Origin: JBEKDJ01 sp050014415
Lineage (GTDB): Bacteria > Desulfobacterota > BSN033 > UBA1163
DNA length: 10,861 bases
Reading direction: 5' to 3'
Assembly: GCA_050014415.1 (NCBI GenBank)
Contig: JBEKDJ010000153.1
Location: 1 to 10,861, forward strand
This document shows, one piece after another, positions 6,593 through 10,861 of the stretch. The notes beneath the pieces are model-generated. The model made no database searches and was not told the origin of the DNA. It was given only the letters and a program-made list of their open reading frames with translations. Both the position numbers and the translations under genes were made by a program. How positions within the stretch are numbered: position 1 is the stretch's first letter; each line of letters starts with the position of its first letter.

Positions 6593-7546
6593 ATGATGCC
6601 GCTTCATGAACTCAGAATCGGGACCCGCGGAAGTCAGCTTGCCCTTTTTCAGGCCAATTGGGTGAAAGAGAGGTTGCTCCAGACTCATCCCGATCTCCAG
6701 GTGATCCTCGTCAAGATCAGCACCACCGGGGATCGAATTCAGGATGCCCCTCTGGCGAAGATCGGAGGGAAAGGCCTCTTTGTTAAGGAGATCGAGGAGG
6801 CGCTCATACAAGAAAGGATCGATCTCGCTGTCCACAGCATCAAGGATGTTCCCACCCAATTACCGCCGGGTCTCCATCTTTCCGCGGTTACAGAAAGAGA
6901 GGATCCTCGGGATGTCTTGATCTCTAAAGAAGCAACATCGCTGAAAGATCTTCCTCGTGGGGCGAAGATCGGCACGAGCAGCCTGAGGCGGCAGGTCCAG
7001 TTGCTACATTTCAGAAGCGATCTTGAGATGGTCCCCTTGAGGGGGAACTTGGATACCCGGTTGAAAAAACTTAGAGCGATGAACTTGGACGGGATTGTCC
7101 TCGCCCTTGCTGGAGTGAAGAGGTTGGGCCTTGAGGATAGAATCACAGAAATCATTCCTACTGGGATCTCTCTGCCAGCCATCGGACAAGGGGCGCTGGG
7201 AATCGAGGCAAGAGTGGATGACAAAGAGGCGGAAGAACAGATCCGATTCCTCGACGATCGAGAATCATCCATTGCCATCACCGCAGAGAGGGCCTTCCTC
7301 AAGAAACTAGAAGGAGGTTGTCAAGTTCCTATCGCTGCTTATGCCCGAACACTCGGGACGACTCTTCGAGTCGATGGATTGGTGGGAACAATAGACGGGA
7401 AGAGGCTCATCAGATCTCATGTAGAAGGACCGATCGAGAAAGCCGAGTCACTCGGAATAGAACTAGCTGGGATCCTTCTGGACAAAGGAGCAAAGGAGAT
7501 TCTTGACGCCATCTACCAGAAGTCAGGACCTGCCATCTCCATTTGA
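6593..7546 (+). CDS. hemC: Porphobilinogen deaminase (hydroxymethylbilane synthase)
   Basis: HemC polymerises four porphobilinogen molecules into hydroxymethylbilane in the cytosol. The 317-residue protein has the expected features. The N-terminal LRIGTRGSQLALFQANWV (7-24) begins domain 1. HSIKDVP (81-87) contains the catalytic Asp85, and TSSLRRQVQLL and PLRGNLDTRLKKL (128-160) carry the substrate- and cofactor-binding arginines. LEGGCQVPIAAYA (239-251) contains Cys243, which anchors the dipyrromethane cofactor. The hemA stop is immediately followed by ATGATG, so initiation may be at 6593 or 6596. An AAGGAAAAGGG purine run just upstream serves as ribosome site inside hemA. The C-terminal domain is complete. 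The gene is followed by a 221-bp gap dominated by a palindromic repeat before hemD. Confidence 0.97.
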   Translation: MMPLHELRIGTRGSQLALFQANWVKERLLQTHPDLQVILVKISTTGDRIQDAPLAKIGGKGLFVKEIEEALIQERIDLAVHSIKDVPTQLPPGLHLSAVTEREDPRDVLISKEATSLKDLPRGAKIGTSSLRRQVQLLHFRSDLEMVPLRGNLDTRLKKLRAMNLDGIVLALAGVKRLGLEDRITEIIPTGISLPAIGQGALGIEARVDDKEAEEQIRFLDDRESSIAITAERAFLKKLEGGCQVPIAAYARTLGTTLRVDGLVGTIDGKRLIRSHVEGPIEKAESLGIELAGILLDKGAKEILDAIYQKSGPAISI

Positions 7547-7554
7547 CCTCATCC

Positions 7555-7741
7555 TTGCATTGAGCAGACCCGCCGGGAACACTTCCGACGCCTTGGAATG
7601 CGGGTTTTATTGAAATTGCATGAATCACCGAAGACTTCACCAAAAGTGAGGCCAGCAAAGGCGATGGACGGTGGTGCTTGACATTCAAAAGGTTCCGCTC
7701 CAAGGCTTTCTCCAGTGTTCCTGGCGAGTCTGTCATGGCAA
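7555..7741. repeat. Imperfect palindromic repeat (about 187 bp) between hemC and hemD
   Basis: CAGACCCGCCGGGAACACT at 7565-7583 and the complement of CAGACTCGCCAGGAACACT at 7714-7732 match at 17 of 19 positions. Further in, GCCTTGGA (7590-7597) pairs exactly with TCCAAGGC (7699-7706), followed by GCGG/CCGC and TTTT/AAAA matches in register. Weaker similarity (TTGC...) extends the arms outward to about 7555 and 7741. The element nearly fills the gap and ends just before the hemD ribosome site. A 68-codon open frame on the minus strand (7549-7755) lies within this gap and is probably a by-product. It looks like a dispersed intergenic repeat or MITE; no transposase is present. Confidence 0.65.
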
Positions 7742-7767
7742 TCTTTTTGCACCATTGAGGTTTACAA

Positions 7768-8553
7768 ATGAATAAACCATCCCTTACAGGAAAAAAAATC
7801 TTGATCACTCGAGCACGCGAGCAGTCCGGTGATTTTGCAGCCCTGCTTAAAAAGCTTGGGGCAGAGATCATAGAATTCCCCACCATTGAGATCGTTCCTC
7901 CAACGACATGGAAGGGACTTGATCGAGCCATCGATCAGCTGAATTCCTATGACTGGATGATCTTCACGAGCGCCAATGGGGTGAATTTCTTCTTTGAAAG
8001 GTTGCGAGAGAAAAGAGAGGTTGATGATCTGCCCTCCTCGTTGAAAGTCTGTGCTATCGGGCCAGCTACCGCCTATCAATTGAAGGATAGGGGAATTCGG
8101 GTTGACTACATGCCCAGTGAGTTTATCGCCGAGGCCATTCTCAAGGGATTCGGAGCAATGGCGATCAAAGGAAGGCGAATCCTATTGGCTCGTGCGAAAG
8201 AAGCACGGGATATTCTGCCCCAGGGTTTGAGAAAGATGGGGGCTGAGGTCGATGTTGTCGTAGCCTACCAAACGGTGAAGCCAAAAGGGGGATCAAGGAG
8301 ATTGAAGAAACTCCTGAGAGACGGAGGAATCGACGTCATTACCTTTACATCCTCTTCCACTGTCAATTACTTCGCTGAGCTGCTTAAGAAAGAGGACGTG
8401 AGAAAACTCCTGGATGGTATCGTTGTTGCTTGCATTGGACCCATCACCTCCCGGACTGCAACAGGATGGGGAATGAGGGTTCGGATCCGACCCAAAGAAT
8501 ACACAATCCCTGCATTGACTCAGGCGATTGTCAAGTATTCTTCCAACAAATGA
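7768..8553 (+). CDS. hemD: Uroporphyrinogen-III synthase
   Basis: HemD closes linear hydroxymethylbilane, inverting ring D, to give uroporphyrinogen III, the branch point to heme, siroheme and B12. The family is poorly conserved, but this 261-residue protein fits it. The first Rossmann-like half opens with GKKILITRAREQSGDFAALL (8-27), and WMIFTSANGVNFFFERL (63-79) is the characteristic surface motif. CAIGPATAYQL (95-105) and the linker to the second half follow. IKGRRILLARAKEARDILPQGL (133-154), DVITFTSSSTVNYF (190-203) and VACIGPITSRTA (221-232) complete the second half. It is a free-standing enzyme, not fused to the CobA methyltransferase as in some relatives. A GAGG lies 7 bases before the ATG. 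Its location after hemC supports the assignment. Confidence 0.93.
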   Translation: MNKPSLTGKKILITRAREQSGDFAALLKKLGAEIIEFPTIEIVPPTTWKGLDRAIDQLNSYDWMIFTSANGVNFFFERLREKREVDDLPSSLKVCAIGPATAYQLKDRGIRVDYMPSEFIAEAILKGFGAMAIKGRRILLARAKEARDILPQGLRKMGAEVDVVVAYQTVKPKGGSRRLKKLLRDGGIDVITFTSSSTVNYFAELLKKEDVRKLLDGIVVACIGPITSRTATGWGMRVRIRPKEYTIPALTQAIVKYSSNK

Positions 8554-8560
8554 TTATTCG

Positions 8561-8587
8561 CCCTCCCCCTCCCCTTTATCCCCTCCC
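8561..8587 (-). other. G-quadruplex-type tract just after hemD
   Basis: The plus strand has five C-runs of 3, 5, 4, 4 and 3 bases separated by 1, 1, 5 and 1 bases (8561-8587). The minus strand therefore has the complementary G-runs with short loops, fitting the standard G3+ N1-7 quadruplex rule. It begins 8 bases after the hemD stop and lies about 70 bases before the next gene. It might affect replication or transcription of this junction; no function is shown. Confidence 0.55.
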
Positions 8588-8656
8588 ACCAAAGAAGGAA
8601 AGAGGTTTGAGGGGTATTTTGTATCGGACAAGGTGTAAGAAACTTAGAGTGTTCTT

Positions 8657-9292
8657 ATGAATCAACCTCCAATCGAAGTCATCCTCTATGATCTCGGCAA
8701 TGTGATTCTTCCTTATAGTCACTTCCAGATTGCGGAGAAGCTTTCTCGATTTTCTCGGAGAGATGAATTTCAAGAATCCAAGAGGTTATTTTCTTATCTC
8801 TTCGATTTTGATCATGGGGTGATCAACGGGTACGAGAAGGGAAAGGTCTCTTCTTTGGGATTCTTTCAATGCTTGAAAGAATCCCTTCAACTGACACTTT
8901 GTTTTGAAGAATTTGTTCCCATCTGGAATGACATCTTCAGTGAAAATGAAGAGGTTTCAAGAATCATCCTTTCCCAGAAAGGGAAATGGAGACTTGGTCT
9001 TGTTTCTAATACCAATCCTCTTCATTTCGATTATGTCCTGGAGAAATTCCCGATCCTTCGGACCTTTGACAGGTGGATCTTGTCCCATGAGGTCGGCTTT
9101 AAGAAGCCTGCGGTGGAGATCTTTCAAAGGGCAATGGAGTGGGCCTCGGTCACCCCGGAAAAGATCCTCTTCATCGATGATATGAAAAAACATGTCGAAG
9201 TAGCCGTTTCCCTGGGTATGCAAGGCATCCAATTTATCTCTGCCCATCAATTGATAGAAGAATTAAAGAAGAAGCTAAACGACTCGATGTAA
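8657..9292 (+). CDS. HAD-superfamily phosphatase, YihX-like (subfamily IA)
   Basis: This 211-residue protein has the HAD hydrolase motifs in order. Motif I is YDLGNVI (11-17) with nucleophile Asp12; motif II is SNTN (117-120); motif III is the Lys in GFKKP (147-151); motif IV is FIDDMKKHVE (172-181) with Asp174 and Asp175. Residues 18-100 form the helical C1-type cap. The DLGNV form of motif I, with Gly in place of the second Asp, and the SNTN.LH segment are shared with E. coli YihX, a sugar-phosphate phosphatase. The substrate here cannot be assigned. Only a weak TTAGAG purine stretch precedes the ATG. The gene follows hemD after about 100 bases and may be cotranscribed with the heme genes, though nothing links it to that pathway. 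Confidence 0.88.
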   Translation: MNQPPIEVILYDLGNVILPYSHFQIAEKLSRFSRRDEFQESKRLFSYLFDFDHGVINGYEKGKVSSLGFFQCLKESLQLTLCFEEFVPIWNDIFSENEEVSRIILSQKGKWRLGLVSNTNPLHFDYVLEKFPILRTFDRWILSHEVGFKKPAVEIFQRAMEWASVTPEKILFIDDMKKHVEVAVSLGMQGIQFISAHQLIEELKKKLNDSM

Positions 9293-9297
9293 AAATA

Positions 9298-9330
9298 ATG
9301 AGATTCTTTGTTGCATTTAGAATGACATTT
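9298..9330 (-). repeat. Relic of a common dispersed GTCATTCT...AAGAATCTC repeat
   Basis: On the minus strand this stretch begins TGTCATTCTAAATG and ends AAAGAATCTCAT. It resembles the widespread bacterial intergenic motif of the form GTCATTCTGARY...GAAGAATCTC, which I recognise from memory rather than by search. It lies in the 129-bp gap between the HAD gene and the DUF2156 gene. It is diverged and short, so it is at best a fragment. Confidence 0.35.
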
Positions 9331-9421
9331 TTGGTATTTAGGTAATTCTTCAACAGCCTATGATGTTTCGACACCAGCCAAGGACATTGTTTTAACTTCA
9401 GATAAGGAACTAAGGAAACTC

Positions 9422-10459
9422 TTGTCAGAGGTACTATTGAAAATTCAATCAACAGAAACAAAATTAGGTCAAGAGTCTCAAGATTATCTGGAAGCTAAGA
9501 GACTCGTGGAGTGCTATAGTTCGGATTCTCTCTCCTATTTCAACCTTCGGCGGGACAAAAACCTTTTCTTCCATAAGAAGGATAGTTTTTTAGCCTACCG
9601 GATAATACTGGGCATAGCATTGATTTCCGGAGATCCAATTGGCCGTCCAGAACTTATTCCTGAAATAGTTAAAGATTTTCGGAAATATTGTGCCAAAAAA
9701 GGATTGCCTTTTGCCTATTTTGCCTCAAGTGAAGATTATCTTCCTTTTTACAAGGAAGCCGGCCTCAGGGCTTTGTTTCTGGGAGAAGAAGCGATCATGA
9801 GACTCGGTGGTTTCTCACTTGAAGGACGAAATATGAAGGATTTGCGGCATGCTGTTACCAAGGTAACAAAGATGGGTTTCACTATAGAGTTCATGTTCAA
9901 TGCCGATATTCCGACCCATCTCAGACGTGAACTGAGACAGATTTCAAGAGGGTGGCGAGGAGATAAGCCAGAGACGGGTTTTTCAATGGGTCTGGGTCGC
10001 CTTTTTGATCCAGGAGACGAAAACTGCTTGCTATGTCTTGCTTATGACGGGGATTGCCAGCCTATTGGATTTCTCCATTTCGTCCCAATTTATCCGAATA
10101 TTGGTTATTCTCTGGACATTGCCCGAACAAGAAATGACGCGCCCAATGGGCTTATGGAGTTTATGATTGCAAACACAGCCCAGTTTCTCATAAAACACGA
10201 TTTCCAATGGATGTCATTGCATTTCTGTTTTTTTTCCCAGCATTATCGGTATGACCGTGAAGAGCCGGGAAGTGTATTTGCCCGCTATATTGCAAAGGTG
10301 TTTGATTACAGATTACCGGTTGTTTCCGTCTACAACTTTGACAAGCGATTCTCACCTCTAATGTGGAAAAAGCGTTTCATTATGTATGAGAGAATTAAAG
10401 ATTTTCCACTCGTCATCTTGGCCTGTCTAAAAGCCGAATCAATATTGAGTCTCCGATGA
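9422..10459 (+). CDS. Stand-alone DUF2156 / lysyl-phosphatidylglycerol synthase C-terminal domain protein
   Basis: This 345-residue soluble protein matches the C-terminal, GNAT-like domain of MprF-type aminoacyl-phosphatidylglycerol synthases (LPG_synthase_C/DUF2156). Recognisable blocks are LSYFNLRRDKNLFF (37-50), ALISGDPIGRPE (66-77), FSLEGRNMKDLRHAVTKVTK (131-150), ARTRNDAPNGLMEFMI (234-249) and NFDKRFSPLMWKKRF (305-319). In MprF this domain transfers an amino acid from aminoacyl-tRNA to a membrane lipid and follows a multi-spanning flippase domain. No membrane segments are seen here. The start is TTG at 9422, with AAGGAA 5-6 bases upstream. The frame is open back to a TGA at 9323 but contains no ATG, GTG or TTG start in that extension. 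Base composition is more AT-rich than in the heme block. The substrate is unknown. Confidence 0.82.
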   Translation: MSEVLLKIQSTETKLGQESQDYLEAKRLVECYSSDSLSYFNLRRDKNLFFHKKDSFLAYRIILGIALISGDPIGRPELIPEIVKDFRKYCAKKGLPFAYFASSEDYLPFYKEAGLRALFLGEEAIMRLGGFSLEGRNMKDLRHAVTKVTKMGFTIEFMFNADIPTHLRRELRQISRGWRGDKPETGFSMGLGRLFDPGDENCLLCLAYDGDCQPIGFLHFVPIYPNIGYSLDIARTRNDAPNGLMEFMIANTAQFLIKHDFQWMSLHFCFFSQHYRYDREEPGSVFARYIAKVFDYRLPVVSVYNFDKRFSPLMWKKRFIMYERIKDFPLVILACLKAESILSLR

Positions 10460-10593
10460 GCAGAAGTAACGAGAATTCTATTTCAGACAGGCAAGAAGGA
10501 AAATCATACGAAGTCATATGATGCTTGTTAGATAGAAGGTAATTCTGATATGTGAATTCAGAAGCGAACTCTCTCAGAAAAAGGATCGATAAA
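10460..10593. other. AT-rich spacer without a gene
   Basis: I see no open frame of note, no clear terminator hairpin with a T-run and no convincing promoter pair. It contains a short palindrome (TCATATGA near 10514-10521). It ends in an AAGGA ribosome site (10581-10585) placed 8 bases before the ATG of the next gene. Confidence 0.5.
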
Positions 10594-10861
10594 ATGAAAA
10601 GGGCCGTTTCAACACTCTAATTAATTTTTCTATTACTGGTCTCATTGGCCTTCGCTACAACAGAGGAGGATAGTATTCTCGGTTTATGGAACACCCCGGA
10701 AAATGACTGCAAATTTGAAATCTTTAGATGTGGCAGCAAATACTGCGGGAGAATCGCTTGGTTGAAAGAACCCTACTACCCGGCTGACGATAACGGGGGT
10801 ATGGCGGGCAGACCAGTCGTTGACCGTGAAAATCCTAATTCAGATCTGCGGAGTCGTCCAC
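10594..10861 (+). pseudogene. DUF2147 exported protein gene with an in-frame stop in its signal peptide, cut by the window edge
   Basis: From ATG 10594, with AAGGA 8 bases upstream, the frame reads MKRAVSTL, then TAA at 10618-10620. It continues without shift as LIFLLLVSLAFA/TTEEDSILGLWN. Read through the stop, this is a normal Sec signal peptide with basic n-region, hydrophobic core and an AFA cleavage site. The mature part matches DUF2147: GLWNTPENDCKFEIF, then RCGSKYCGRIAWLKEP, then DRENPNSDLRSRP, where the family typically has a D..NP.P.LR.RPL-like block. DUF2147 proteins are small periplasmic proteins of unknown function. The downstream frame shows no further damage up to the window end. 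The stop could be a true nonsense mutation, a sequence error, or be bypassed by a non-ATG start inside the leader (for example TTG 10645), which would lose export. Confidence 0.75.

Noticed and set aside
7678..7683. Perfect TTGACA before hemD
   Set aside because: No -10-like hexamer lies 16-18 bases downstream, and the site falls inside the palindromic repeat.
7410..7931. 173-codon minus-strand open frame across the hemC end, the gap and the hemD start, and a shorter one at 7549-7755
   Set aside because: They overlap well-supported hemC and hemD or sit within the palindromic repeat; they lack ribosome sites and recognisable domains.
9298..9345. Tiny 15-codon hydrophobic frame after the HAD gene
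   Set aside because: It is made of the dispersed-repeat fragment and has no ribosome site.

Overview
The window looks like chromosomal DNA from an anaerobic, cytochrome-c-using bacterium of the former Deltaproteobacteria (Desulfobacterota or relatives). I infer this from the gene order ccsA-hemA-hemC-hemD (C5 tetrapyrrole route next to a system II cytochrome c assembly protein), from the fatty-acyl genes beside it, and from intergenic repeats of the kind scattered through such genomes. No species can be named from the sequence alone.

Layout. Positions 1-2490 hold a leftward operon of three tightly coupled genes: an acyl-CoA dehydrogenase, a FabF-like beta-ketoacyl synthase whose start overlaps the dehydrogenase stop by 8 bases, and the first 14 codons of a hydrophobic protein overlapping the synthase stop by one base. 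The synthase keeps its nucleophilic Cys but has lost both catalytic His residues. The dehydrogenase has Thr at the usual catalytic Glu position and a Glu at the alternative, isovaleryl-CoA dehydrogenase-like position. A divergent 418-bp gap follows. It contains a palindromic, TA-flanked MITE-like element (2720-2857).

From 2909 everything reads rightward: a B12-binding radical SAM protein, then the heme and cytochrome block ccsA (4304), hemA (5276), hemC (6593) and hemD (7768). HemA reduces glutamyl-tRNA to glutamate-1-semialdehyde, HemC builds hydroxymethylbilane and HemD closes it to uroporphyrinogen III. CcsA is the membrane protein that brings heme to apocytochromes. hemC and hemD are separated by a second, imperfect palindromic repeat of about 187 bp. 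A G-quadruplex-type tract lies just after hemD.

After the heme block come a YihX-like HAD phosphatase (8657) and, beyond a relic of a common dispersed repeat, an AT-richer stretch. That stretch holds a stand-alone DUF2156/lysyl-phosphatidylglycerol-synthase C-terminal domain protein starting at TTG (9422). The window ends in a DUF2147 exported protein gene that carries an in-frame TAA inside its signal peptide.

Most of the window is ordinary housekeeping DNA. The least ordinary points are the His-less ketosynthase operon, the two palindromic elements and the interrupted DUF2147 gene. I found no CRISPR array, rRNA, tRNA or transposase gene.
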